The notes under the pieces were generated by a model. It searched no databases, was not told the DNA's origin, and saw only the letters and a list, made by a program, of their open reading frames with translations. Both the position numbers and the translations under genes were made by a program. Source: Polyangia bacterium (GTDB lineage Bacteria > Myxococcota_A > Polyangia > Nannocystales > Nannocystaceae). Taken from it: 64,000 bases of DNA. The stretch covers positions 62,001-126,000 of the forward strand of contig JAUIKS010000018.1 of assembly GCA_030430565.1 (NCBI GenBank), given 5' to 3'. Below are positions 50,168-58,979 of the stretch, piece after piece; the stretch's first letter is position 1; every line of letters starts with the position of its first letter.

Positions 50168-51601
50168 TCAGCGCTTGCCGGGCATCGCCGGCGACTTCCG
50201 CCGCGAGCCGCGGATGACCGCCGACGCGCTCGAGTGGGGCACCGAGCGGTACTCGTTGAGCCGGTACTGAATCTTGCGCGGCGAGATCCCGAGCATCTTG
50301 GCGGCCTTGCTCGTGCTCCCGCCGACGTGCTCGAGGGTCCGCAGGATCGCGTAGCGCTCTAGCTCGCGCAGGGTCGCGCCGGGGATCGAGGGCAGGGTGT
50401 CGTCGCCTCGCATCTTGCTCATCAGCTCGCGCGGCAGGTCGCGCGGCTCGATCTCGGCGCCGCGGGCCATGACGACCGCTCGCTCGACGCAGTGCTCGAG
50501 CTGGCGGATGTTGCCGGGCCAGTCGAAGTCTCGCAGCACCCCGAGCGCGCGCTCGCTGAAGCCCGACAGCGTCTTGCTGTGCTGCTCGGTGTACTTGTGC
50601 AGGAAGTGGGTCGCGAGCAGCGCGATGTCGTCGTTGCGCTCGCGCAGCGACGGCGTGCGCAGGGTCAGGACGTTGAGGCGGTAGTACAGGTCCTCGCGGA
50701 ACCGGCCCTCGCGGACCTCGCCCTCGAGGTCGCGGTCGCTGGAGGTCACGAGCCGAATGTCGGACTTGAGCGTCGTGTTCCCGTTGACGCGCTTATAGGC
50801 GCGGTCCTGCAGGAACTGGAGCAGCTGCGACTGCGAGGCGGGGCGCAGCTCGCAGATGTCGTCGAGGAACAGGGTGCCGCCGTCGGCCTCGCCGAGCCGA
50901 CCGTCGGACTTGAGCGCGTCGTCGTCTTCGAAGCCGAACAGCTCGCGCTCGAAGGCTTTCTCGTCGAGCGCGCCGCAGCGGACGCTGACGAACTTGTTCG
51001 CCGCGCGCGAGCTCGACTGGTGCAGCATCTGGGCGATGAACTGCTTGCCGGTGCCGGTCTCGCCGACGATCAGCACCGAGATCGGCGAGTCGGCGACCTG
51101 CTTTACGAGGTCGAGCAGCTCGCGGAAGGGCTTGGACTGACCGATGATCTGCGACTCGGTCTTGAGGTGGCGGGCGCGAAGGCGTTCGCGCAGCGCCCGC
51201 GCCTCGCGCTGCAGCGCCCGGTGCTGGAGCACGCGCTGGACGATGACGAGCAGCTGCGGGAAGTGGATCGGCTTGGAGAGGTAGTCGTCGGCGCCGAGCT
51301 GCATGGCCTCGACCGCGCCCTCCACGGAGCCGAAGCCGGTCATGATGATCACGGCGATGTCGGGGTAGCGCTCGCGGAGCTTCTTCATCAGCTCGATGCC
51401 GCCGAGCGCCGGCATGTTGACGTCCGTGATCACGACGTCGGGGATCCAATTATCGATGCGGCCGAGCGCCTTGTACCCATCGGCGGCGGACTGAACCTCG
51501 TAGCCCTCGTCGCGGAGCATCTCGCTCAGGGCGGAGCGCGCGGCGGGCTCGTCGTCGACGACCAAGATGCGGGTTAGGGGCTCAGATTGTTGCGTACTCA
51601 T
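50168..51601 (-). CDS. NtrC-type response regulator lacking the GAFTGA loop
   Basis: The 477-residue protein has a receiver domain with DDE at 16-18 and phosphoacceptor D60 (VVITDVNMPALGG), then an AAA+ domain with Walker A GETGTGKQ (180-187) and Walker B TLFLDDI (243-249). R-finger-type regions (FREDLYYRLNVLTLRTPSLRER) and DWPGNIRQLEH follow. A Fis-type helix-turn-helix lies near the C-terminus (GGSTSKAAKMLGISPRKIQYRLNEY). The loop after ELFGFE, where sigma-54 activators carry GAFTGA, reads DDDALKSDGRLGEAD and is about four residues shorter. It therefore probably does not contact sigma-54 in the usual way. Start ATG 51601. No cognate histidine kinase is adjacent. Confidence 0.93.
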   Translation of the reverse strand: MSTQQSEPLTRILVVDDEPAARSALSEMLRDEGYEVQSAADGYKALGRIDNWIPDVVITDVNMPALGGIELMKKLRERYPDIAVIIMTGFGSVEGAVEAMQLGADDYLSKPIHFPQLLVIVQRVLQHRALQREARALRERLRARHLKTESQIIGQSKPFRELLDLVKQVADSPISVLIVGETGTGKQFIAQMLHQSSSRAANKFVSVRCGALDEKAFERELFGFEDDDALKSDGRLGEADGGTLFLDDICELRPASQSQLLQFLQDRAYKRVNGNTTLKSDIRLVTSSDRDLEGEVREGRFREDLYYRLNVLTLRTPSLRERNDDIALLATHFLHKYTEQHSKTLSGFSERALGVLRDFDWPGNIRQLEHCVERAVVMARGAEIEPRDLPRELMSKMRGDDTLPSIPGATLRELERYAILRTLEHVGGSTSKAAKMLGISPRKIQYRLNEYRSVPHSSASAVIRGSRRKSPAMPGKR

Positions 51602-52040
51602 CGAATAGGTCCCTCCGACGTCTGGGTTAGGTCACGAAGTAATGAAAAAAGACGGCGCCAACTTTGTTGGAAAAACGTCGCGCAGATTGGTCGGGATATA
51701 CCTTTGCGCGCAACAGGCGACCTGAGACCGCAGCCATGCCAAACGTGCTCCGAGGTTGGCGGAGAAATTGAGCGTGCGCTATATGCGTCTACCGCAAATC
51801 TTGCGGAGCGTTGTAATCGTCACCGAGAAGCCAAACGGTTCGTGAAAAAACTGCGTGTGGCGAAATGCCCCATGGCAAAACGCAGCATTCGTGCAGGCGC
51901 ACGCACTTCCTGGACCATACATCTACCGACAACAGCGGCGGTGTGTGTATGTGCCGGGAGCGTCGCGTGTTGGGTCCACGAATGATCTGTTTTCGCGCCG
52001 ATCTCGTTGATATCGAGCGCGCGCCAGGACTCAAATGGAC
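51602..52040. other. AT-richer intergenic region between regulator and amidohydrolase genes
   Basis: This 439-bp region is noticeably poorer in G and C than its surroundings, with several A runs (AAAAAAG near 51643, AAAAAAC near 51845). It contains the regulator's promoter presumably, and possibly a small RNA. No coding frame here has convincing codon use or a ribosome site, and no clear sigma-54 promoter was seen. Confidence 0.5.
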
Positions 52041-53363
52041 TCAGCTCAGTGGCGCCGCGAGCACGGCGTCGACCGTGCTCCGAAACTGTCGCTGCGAGAC
52101 CCCAGCGAGGGCGTCGCGGTACCCAACTCCGTCCTTGATGACCTCGAGGATCGCGTCGGCGCCGCGGCGCGTGAAGCACTCGGGATCTGCCACGACGTCA
52201 TCTCGACAGACGAGGAGATCGGCGCGTTGCCCGGGCGCGATCGTGCCGGCGTCGAGCTGGCCGATGTGGCGCGCGGCGAGCCCGGTCGCGCTGTGCCAGG
52301 CCGCGAGCGGCGAGAGCCCGTCGCGCGTGAGGTGCACGAGCTCGAGGTAGTTGCGCCCGTGCATCCCGGGGATGACCGCGTCGGTGCCGGCGAGGATCGG
52401 GAGGCCGCCGCGGTGCGCGTACTCGACGGCGCGGCGGTGGTGCTCGGTGACCTTCTTGACCTTCTCCATCACGAAGGGGGTGAAGCCCTCGGCGCGCGTC
52501 AGCTCGTCCATGATCCAGGAGGTCGGCGTCACGGTACAACCTGCTTTATAAGCCATGTCCGCGAGGCGCTCGTCCAAGAACGAGATGTGCTGGAGGTCGT
52601 ACACCCCGCACTCGATCGCGAGCTCGATGCCGCTTTGGCTGTGGGCGTGCGCCGCGACCTTGAGCCCGCGCGCGCCGGCCTCGTCACAGATCGCGCGCAG
52701 CTCGTCGGGCGTGAAGTCGCGGTGCTCGAGGTGGTCCGACGGCGAGGCGACGCCCGGGCTCGCGCAGACCTTGATCAGGTCGGCGCCGCAGGCCGCGATC
52801 TCGCGGACGCGCTTGCGGCACTCCCACGGGCCGTCGACGAGGTTGCTGGGTCGCCCGGGCGCCGGCGGCCAGAGCTTGCTCAGCGTCGCGTGGCAGCGGT
52901 CGGGTCCGCGGAAGTCGGCGTGCCCGCCCGTGGTCGAGAGCATGCAGATCGAGATCTTGAGGCGCGGGCCGATCATCACGCCCTCCTCGACCAGGCGCTT
53001 GATCATGTGGGTCGCGCCGCCGATGTCGCGCAGCGTCGTGACGCCGCCGTCGACCAGCGTGCGGTACAGGACCTTCTCCACGTAGAGCAGGCTGGCCGCC
53101 GAGTTGGCGCGGTCGATGTCCTCGGGGCGCAGGCCGAGGACCGTGATGTGCCCATGGCAGTCGATCAGGCCCGGCGTGACCGTGTACGCCGAGCAGTCGA
53201 CGCGCGCGTGCGCGTCGCCCAGCGTGAGCGCGGGGTCGTGCGGGCGCAGCTCGAGGATCCTCCCGGTCGCCGCGTCGACGTGCAGGTCCACGCCTCGGTG
53301 AAGCGCGGACTCGTCCGCGGCGGTCCCGTCGTACAGCGTCTTGATATTCGAAAGCAGCAGCAT
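52041..53363 (-). CDS. Metal-dependent amidohydrolase (imidazolonepropionase/prolidase-like)
   Basis: The 440-residue protein matches the amidohydrolase superfamily. It has TPGLIDCHGHI with metal ligands H70 and H72, then DLIKVCASPGV with the likely carbamylated Lys, AHAHS and LQHIS with further His ligands, and LAGTDAV with the catalytic Asp. The last part (GLSPLAAWHSATGLAARHIG... GTIAPGQRADLLV) is the usual end of the family. The nearest groups are imidazolonepropionase-like and Xaa-Pro dipeptidase-like hydrolases, and the substrate is not clear. Start ATG 53363 is 44 bp downstream of the PEGA gene on the same strand. Confidence 0.9.
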   Translation of the reverse strand: MLLLSNIKTLYDGTAADESALHRGVDLHVDAATGRILELRPHDPALTLGDAHARVDCSAYTVTPGLIDCHGHITVLGLRPEDIDRANSAASLLYVEKVLYRTLVDGGVTTLRDIGGATHMIKRLVEEGVMIGPRLKISICMLSTTGGHADFRGPDRCHATLSKLWPPAPGRPSNLVDGPWECRKRVREIAACGADLIKVCASPGVASPSDHLEHRDFTPDELRAICDEAGARGLKVAAHAHSQSGIELAIECGVYDLQHISFLDERLADMAYKAGCTVTPTSWIMDELTRAEGFTPFVMEKVKKVTEHHRRAVEYAHRGGLPILAGTDAVIPGMHGRNYLELVHLTRDGLSPLAAWHSATGLAARHIGQLDAGTIAPGQRADLLVCRDDVVADPECFTRRGADAILEVIKDGVGYRDALAGVSQRQFRSTVDAVLAAPLS

Positions 53364-53407
53364 AGGGCGGGTCTATGATTCACCGCCCCCCCGCGAAGGT
53401 CCACCCG

Positions 53408-54628
53408 TCAGAACCGGCCTGAGATCCCGAAGCCCGTCGGGCTGATCCGCGGTCGCGCGCGCGCCGTGGTCTTGCTGCGCTTGCGCTTGGCCTTGCCCTT
53501 GCGGTCGCTGTAGCGGACCAGGAGCATCGCGCCGGCGGTCGTCAGCGCCGCGCCGACCGCGATCATCGCGGCGCCGGCGTAGCGCGTGACGTACACGCAG
53601 GGGTAGACGTCGAGGTCGGGGTTGTAGGGCAGGTTCATGCACTCGTCGCGCCGGACCTGCAGCTGCTCGTCGAGCACGAGCAGCGGGATCCCGCCGACGA
53701 GGATCGGCACGCCGACGGCCCAGCTCGCCCAGCCGAGCGCGCGGAAGCGCTTGGACTCGGGCGTGCGCTTGAGCTGGACGTTGACCGTCTCGTTGACGCC
53801 GACGATCGACTCGATCTCGCGCTCCTCGGGGATGTAGCCGTCGTAGCTCACGCGCACCACGTGCTTGCCGGCGAGCATCTGGCGCTCGGCGATCGGCGCG
53901 ACGCCGACGACCTCGCCGTCGACCATCACGAGCGCGCCCTGGGGCTCCGCCGCGATCGTCAGGGTAGGTGGCTCTTTGACCAGGTCCTCGAGCTTCTTGC
54001 CGAGCTGCGCGCCCTGGGCCTCGAGCACCGAGCCGACCTCGGCGACGCCGCACAGCTCGCAGGACTCGGCGCTGCTGGCGACGGTGTTGCCGGAGCGGAG
54101 GTCGACGAGGTCGATCTTGACCTGGTAGTCGCGGTCGGCGACCGAGATCGTCGTGCGGACGATGTAGGTGGCGTTGGCCTCCTTCTCCATCCGCTCGTAG
54201 CAGGCGTCGTCGGAGCAGCCGGTCGCGGCGATCGAGTTGGTGGTCGGCTGGTCGATGAGCACGAAGCTGCCGCGCTCGATGCCCTTGCGCAGCCGCTCGA
54301 GCAGCGCGCCGTTGGCCGCCTCCGCGAGCTCGCCGCTGACGAGCAGGGGGAGCACCGCGACGCCGGCGAGCCCGCTGCTCCCGGCGGCCGCTGCAGGGGC
54401 GGGGGCGGGCGCGCCCTCGCTGGTCTCGGGCGCCGGGACCTCGGCCGCGGGCTCGCCCTCGCTGTCCGCGTCCGCGCCGTCCCCTTCGCCGTCATCCGCC
54501 GCCGGCTCGCCGGGCTCCGCGTCAGCGGACTCAGCGGGCTCCTCCGCGCTGCGGGCGTGAGCGGGTGCTGGAGCGGCCCCTTGCAGGCATAGCCCGAGGA
54601 CCAGCCACGGCGTGACGGCGCGTCTCAT
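53408..54628 (-). CDS. PEGA-domain protein with C-terminal membrane helices
   Basis: The 406-residue protein has a signal peptide (WLVLGLCLQGAAPAPAHA) and an acidic Ala/Glu/Asp/Pro linker. A domain (LAGVAVLPLLVSGELAEA... TISVADRDYQVKIDLVDLRSG) follows that resembles the FlgT/CsgG-type assembly fold. A PEGA domain comes next (PPTLTIAAEPQGALVMVDGEVVGVAP... GYIPEEREIES), then two membrane helices and a basic tail. Two cysteine pairs (GCSDDAC and CELC) are visible. This kind of protein is common in myxobacteria and may act in surface-layer sensing, but no function is known. Start ATG 54628. Confidence 0.82.
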   Translation of the reverse strand: MRRAVTPWLVLGLCLQGAAPAPAHARSAEEPAESADAEPGEPAADDGEGDGADADSEGEPAAEVPAPETSEGAPAPAPAAAAGSSGLAGVAVLPLLVSGELAEAANGALLERLRKGIERGSFVLIDQPTTNSIAATGCSDDACYERMEKEANATYIVRTTISVADRDYQVKIDLVDLRSGNTVASSAESCELCGVAEVGSVLEAQGAQLGKKLEDLVKEPPTLTIAAEPQGALVMVDGEVVGVAPIAERQMLAGKHVVRVSYDGYIPEEREIESIVGVNETVNVQLKRTPESKRFRALGWASWAVGVPILVGGIPLLVLDEQLQVRRDECMNLPYNPDLDVYPCVYVTRYAGAAMIAVGAALTTAGAMLLVRYSDRKGKAKRKRSKTTARARPRISPTGFGISGRF

Positions 54629-54951
54629 GTCTTTCAAGGCTACCGCAATCGAGCCGGGCCGTGCGCGCGGTTCGTCGCGTTCGCGGAATATGCGTGCCCG
54701 CGACGAATCGATCGCGCGGCGGTGCCCCGGCCGAGGAACACGCGCGACTCGGCGATTCACCGGAATCTGGTGCATAGCGCCACGATCGACGAATCCGGGT
54801 TTGCGGTGCGCGGGATCACCGAGACCCGAGCGGTCGCGCGGCGCTGGCACGAGCGGCGCGCAGCCCGTGTCGACGCCGCGCGAATCCGTGTATGCGCGGT
54901 TTGCGAGCGCGCGTTGTTCCAGCGTCGGCGCGCGTGGTCGAACGCGTCGGG
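54629..54951. other. Intergenic region before the kinase-TPR gene end
   Basis: This 323-bp region lies between two minus-strand genes. It has a 9-bp inverted repeat (TTCGTCGCG at 54671-54679 with its complement at 54699-54707) flanking TATGCG, possibly an operator near the PEGA gene start at 54628. No gene was supported. Confidence 0.45.
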
Positions 54952-57546
54952 CTACTCGCCGAGCTGTTGCTTGACCTTGGCGAGGCGGCTCGCGGCCTTC
55001 GAACTCCCGAGGCTCTTGGCTTTCTCGTAGGCCTTGCGCGCGTCGGCGTAGCGCAGGACCTTGAAGTAGGCGTCGCCTAGACGGATCCGGTAGCTGGCGT
55101 TGCTCGGCGCGATCCGGACCGCCTTCTCGGCGAACTTAACCGCGCGGCGGTGCGCGCTGCGTTCGAAGAACACGTCGCTGAGCCCGGCCAGCGCGGCGGC
55201 GTTGCGGTTGTTCGCGCTCAGCGACTGGTTGAACAGCGACTCGGCCTCTTTGAGGGCGCCGCGCGCGAGCGCGGCCTGACCCTGCTTCGCGAGCTCGTCG
55301 GAGAGCTCTTTGTCGACGACCTGCTCTGGCTCCTTGTCCTCGCCGGGGTTCTTGTCGTCGTCGGTCTTGCGCGGCCTCTTCTTCTTGCCGTTCTTCTTGC
55401 CGCCGTTGTTGTTGCTGGGCTTGGGCTCCTCGACCTCGGCGTCGCCGGTGTCGCCGGAGTCGCCCGTCTCGCCGGAGTCCGCCCCTTCGGAGTCCGCCTC
55501 GCCGGAGTCACCGGAGTCGCCGGAGTCACCGGCGGAGTCCGCGTCGCCCGTGTCGTCGCCCGTGTCCTCCGGGACCTCGACGCCGATCGCCGCGGCCGCG
55601 CGCTTGGCTCGCTTGCGCCGGTGCGTGGTCTTCTTCTCCTCCGACAGCTCGGCGTCGACCAGGCCGTCGAGCAGCGAGGCGTGGTAGCTGGAGAACTGCT
55701 CTTTGAGCGCGTCGAGCTCGGCGAGGATCCGCTGCTCACGCTTTTCGTCGTCGGTCTCGGCGAGCGCGAACAGCATGCCGGCCTTGCGGATCTCGTCCTG
55801 GGTGAAGCCGTCCTTGAGCGCCTTGAGGCGGAAGTCGAGCAGCTCGCCGTTGGTGACGGTCAGGCGCTCGCGGATCTCGTCGTCGTCTTTGAACAGCAGC
55901 GCCTGCAGGTAGTAGTCGCCGGCGTAGGCGCGGCTCGCCTTGTTCTCCCAGTAGCGGTCGCCGAGCCCGGTGAGCGTGGCGAAGAAGGTGTCGCGCAGCT
56001 CGGTCGCTTTCGCTTTGCCCAGCTCCTTGGCGGCGCCGTCGAGGTCCTCCAGCGTCTTGACCTTGCGGATCGACGTCGCGTCGACCTCGCCGTCGAGCGC
56101 CGGGTAGACCCAGTGGGCCTCGGACGCGGCCTTGCGCGCCTCCTCGACGAGGCCGTTGACGAGCAGCTCCTCCTCGGGCGTCGGCGCGCCGCCCCAGGTC
56201 AGGGCCGCGGTCACGCCGATCGCGAGGACGACCGCGGCGGCCGTGATGATCGGCCAGCGGTAGCGCGCGAAGCCGCCGACCGCCACGGGGTCGAGGACGT
56301 GGGCGAGCTCCGCGAGCAGCGTGTCCATCGACTCGAAGCGCTCGCCCTTGTTGGGCGACAGGCCGCGCTTGATGATCTCCCAGACCGCGGGGGGCACCTC
56401 GGTGCTCTTCGGCGGCGGGATGATCTCGCCGTCGGTGACCGCGGCGGCGAGCGCCGCGAGCGTGTCGCCCTCGTAGGGCCGCTGCTTGTACAGGCCCTCG
56501 TAGAGCGCGACGCAGAAGCTGAACTGGTCGCTGTGCGCGTCCGTGGCGGCGCCCAGGTGCTGCTCCGGGGACATGTACGCGGGCGTCCCCATGATCGTGC
56601 CGGCCATGGTCAGCTGCGTGTTGATCTCGGCGGTCCGGTCCGTCGGGATCCGGCCGACGACCGAGGAGCCCGGGTCGACCGTGCCGCTCTCAGAGACCCG
56701 GGTCGCGCGCGCGAGGCCGAAGTCGAGGACGCGCGCGCGCCCGTCGTCGCCGACGAGCACGTTGTCGGGCTTGTAGTCGCGGTGGATGATGCCGACGGCG
56801 TGCGCCGCCGCGACGCCACGACCTGCCTGAAGGTTCATCTCGAGCACGTCCCGCCAGCCGCGCTCGTGATCGTGGGTCCAGTCGCCGAGGGTCTCGCCCT
56901 TGACGTACTCCATCACCACGTAGATCTTGCCCTCCCACTCGCGGACCTCGTAGACCTGGACCACGTTGGGGTGGTTGAGCTTCGCCATCGCCTGGGCCTC
57001 GCGGCGGATCCGCGAGCGACCCTGGGTGCCGGTCATGCCCTCGTCGAGCAGCAGCTTGATCGCGACGCGGCGATCGAGGTCCTCGTCGAAGGCCGAGAAC
57101 ACCATGCCCATGCCGCCCTCGCCGAGCTTGCGCAGGATGACGAAGCGGTCGATCTTGCCGGGCTGACCGCCGTAGCCGAGCAGGCGGTGCTCGAGCTCCG
57201 TGGTCTGGGTGGTGTGGGTACTGACGGTGCCGCCGACCGAGGGCGGGGCGCCGGTCCCCGCCATCGTCGCGGCCAGCTCCTGCACGAAGGTGGCGCCGAC
57301 GTGCGTCGACGCGGGGTTCGTGGCGCCCTGCGGCGGGGGCACATGGTTGGGGCTGACGAGCGTCCGGTTCGGGAGCGTGACCTGTTGGTTCGGCGTCTTC
57401 GCGCGGGCCTTGACGGGCGGGCGCTCGGGCAGCGTCGCCTGCGTCTTGCCCATGGCGAAGCCCGTCTCCATGAGCCCCGGGTTGGTCTCGGGGCGCGTCG
57501 AGCCGCCGGTGAGAGGGAGCGTGTTTTTAGGCTTAGGCGCGGGCAT
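54952..57546 (-). CDS. Serine/threonine protein kinase with TM and TPR C-terminus
   Basis: The 864-residue protein has a Pro-rich N-terminal linker and a full kinase domain. It has LGEGGMGMVFSAF (141-153), VAIK with K164, HRDYKPDNVL with catalytic D257, and DFGLAR at 275-280. One membrane helix (WPIITAAAVVLAIGVTAALTW) follows near residue 430. A helical region and a low-complexity acidic DSG/DTG linker follow, and three or four TPRs end the protein (LAKQGQAALARGALKEAESLFNQSL). The TPRs would face outward. Start ATG 57546 lacks a ribosome site, and GTG 57714 with 56 more residues is an alternative. This is the typical membrane-kinase layout of myxobacteria. Confidence 0.93.
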   Translation of the reverse strand: MPAPKPKNTLPLTGGSTRPETNPGLMETGFAMGKTQATLPERPPVKARAKTPNQQVTLPNRTLVSPNHVPPPQGATNPASTHVGATFVQELAATMAGTGAPPSVGGTVSTHTTQTTELEHRLLGYGGQPGKIDRFVILRKLGEGGMGMVFSAFDEDLDRRVAIKLLLDEGMTGTQGRSRIRREAQAMAKLNHPNVVQVYEVREWEGKIYVVMEYVKGETLGDWTHDHERGWRDVLEMNLQAGRGVAAAHAVGIIHRDYKPDNVLVGDDGRARVLDFGLARATRVSESGTVDPGSSVVGRIPTDRTAEINTQLTMAGTIMGTPAYMSPEQHLGAATDAHSDQFSFCVALYEGLYKQRPYEGDTLAALAAAVTDGEIIPPPKSTEVPPAVWEIIKRGLSPNKGERFESMDTLLAELAHVLDPVAVGGFARYRWPIITAAAVVLAIGVTAALTWGGAPTPEEELLVNGLVEEARKAASEAHWVYPALDGEVDATSIRKVKTLEDLDGAAKELGKAKATELRDTFFATLTGLGDRYWENKASRAYAGDYYLQALLFKDDDEIRERLTVTNGELLDFRLKALKDGFTQDEIRKAGMLFALAETDDEKREQRILAELDALKEQFSSYHASLLDGLVDAELSEEKKTTHRRKRAKRAAAAIGVEVPEDTGDDTGDADSAGDSGDSGDSGEADSEGADSGETGDSGDTGDAEVEEPKPSNNNGGKKNGKKKRPRKTDDDKNPGEDKEPEQVVDKELSDELAKQGQAALARGALKEAESLFNQSLSANNRNAAALAGLSDVFFERSAHRRAVKFAEKAVRIAPSNASYRIRLGDAYFKVLRYADARKAYEKAKSLGSSKAASRLAKVKQQLGE

Positions 57547-58002
57547 GTCGAGCGGGTGAGCGGGTGGGGAGTCGCCGCGCGGAGGTCGAGCAGGAGGTTC
57601 GGCCAACTGCCGCGAGCGCGGGCGCCACGGCTTCGCGGACGCGTCTCGGCGCGCGTATGCACCGAGCGCTGCTTCAAGGATACGATCGGCGCGGCCGGGG
57701 TCGACCGACCCCACGCATAGGCGGGGCTTCGCCGGGTCTGGCGGGCGCGCGATATGATCCCTCTGGGCCGATTTGCACCGGCTCGCGCGCCTCTTTAGAC
57801 GAGCCCTAGGAGCCCAAATCCGCGCGATCGCGTGTCGACGCGCAGCCGCGCGCTCGCTGGGGCGTGCTCGGCGGCAAAACTCGCGCTGTGTGAGGCTGCG
57901 CGCGCGCCGAGCCCGGGATCTCCGCGGGTGCGCGCGGGCCGGCGCGCGCGCGGAAACACGCGGGTTTTGATCTGCGCGCCCAGGCGGCGCACAATCCCGC
58001 GC
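57547..58002. other. Intergenic region between divergent kinase and ABC genes
   Basis: This 456-bp region is very GC-rich and contains a GGCTCG/CGAGCC inverted pair around 57780-57806 with CTCTTTAGA between. The part from 57714 to 57547 may be coding if the kinase starts at GTG 57714. No other gene was supported. Confidence 0.45.
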
Positions 58003-58791
58003 GTGCGCCTCACGACCGTCGAGCTCGCGCGCGCCGTCCCGGGCGCGGACGGTCCGCGCTGGCTCTACCGCGAATTAGACCTGTCTTTTAAAGAATGTTC
58101 ATTGAGCGCGGTGATCGGCCCGAACGGCGCGGGCAAGAGCACGCTCCTGCGCGACCTCGCCGGGCTGCGCGCGCTCGCGGGCGGATCGGTGTGTCTCGAG
58201 GGGCAGGTCCTTACGAGCTACCCGGCGGCCGCGCGCGCGCGCCGGATCGCCTACCTCCCACAGCGGACGACGCTCGAGCACGACATGTCGGCCTTCGAGG
58301 TCGTGCTGCTGGGCCGCGCGCCGCACGTCGGGCGCTTCGCCGCGCCGGCGCCACGCGACCGCGAGCGCGCCGCCGAGGCGCTCGCGCAGGTCGGCTTGGA
58401 GCGCGAGGCGAGCCGCGGCGTGCAGACCCTCAGCGGCGGCGAGTTCCAGCGAGTGATGCTCGCGCGGATGCTGGCGAGCGAGGCCGAGATCCTGATCCTC
58501 GACGAGCCGACCGCCGCGCTCGACATCGGCCACGCGCTCGCGTTCCTCGAGCTGTGTCGCGGGCTCGCCGGGGCCGGCAGGACGCTGATCGTGGCGATGC
58601 ACGCGCTCGAGCTGGCGCGTCGTTACGCCGATCAGGTGGTGCTGCTGACGGGCGCCGGTGACGGCGGCGCGCACGTCGGCGCCACCGCGTCGGTGTTGAC
58701 CCCGGCGCTGCTCGAGCCGGTGTTTGGTGTCACGGTCCGCGCGCTCGAGGACGGGCAGCTGCGCTTTGAGCTGCCGGCCCGACGCGCGTGA
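58003..58791 (+). CDS. ABC transporter ATP-binding protein (iron/haem/B12 type)
   Basis: The 262-residue protein has all ATPase motifs: Walker A GPNGAGKST (39-47), Q-loop AYLPQRT, signature LSGGEFQRVMLARML, Walker B ILILDEPTAALD, and the switch His in MHAL. Spacing and the PLQ-type Q-loop resemble FecE/BtuD/HmuV, which power uptake of iron chelates, haem or cobalamin. Start GTG 58003 gives the usual length; the longer open frame from 57832 adds an Arg-rich leader. No permease or binding protein is next to it, so it is an orphan here. Confidence 0.88.
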   Translation: MRLTTVELARAVPGADGPRWLYRELDLSFKECSLSAVIGPNGAGKSTLLRDLAGLRALAGGSVCLEGQVLTSYPAAARARRIAYLPQRTTLEHDMSAFEVVLLGRAPHVGRFAAPAPRDRERAAEALAQVGLEREASRGVQTLSGGEFQRVMLARMLASEAEILILDEPTAALDIGHALAFLELCRGLAGAGRTLIVAMHALELARRYADQVVLLTGAGDGGAHVGATASVLTPALLEPVFGVTVRALEDGQLRFELPARRA

Positions 58792-58882
58792 ATTCCGCGT
58801 TCTCCGACGCGCGTGAACGCCGCCGAGAGATCTGAATTCTGACAGTGACGACGCGTTTGCGTAGTGTGTGAGTCGGCAAACT

Positions 58883-58899
58883 CGAATTGCATGAATTCG
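58883..58899. promoter_or_regulatory. Inverted repeat upstream of DUF4215 lipoprotein gene
   Basis: CGAATT and AATTCG flank GCATG about 80 bp upstream of the ATG at 58980. A wider imperfect pair (CTCGAAT and ATTCGAG) surrounds part of it. It may be an operator. Confidence 0.4.
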
Positions 58900-58979
58900 C
58901 CGATTCGAGCCAAAATTTCGCGCTCTGGAGCGCAAGCGCGGGGGTCGACGCGCGATCGAACAGCTGCTCTACTGCGATC

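Noticed and set aside
51587..51985. 132-codon plus-strand frame in the AT-richer gap
   Set aside because: Its start overlaps the regulator gene in antisense, codon use is unlike neighbours, and no domain was seen.
55150..57720. 856-codon plus-strand frame opposite the kinase-TPR gene
   Set aside because: Composition is the antisense shadow of the kinase gene, with no motif of its own. The kinase motifs on the minus strand are unambiguous.
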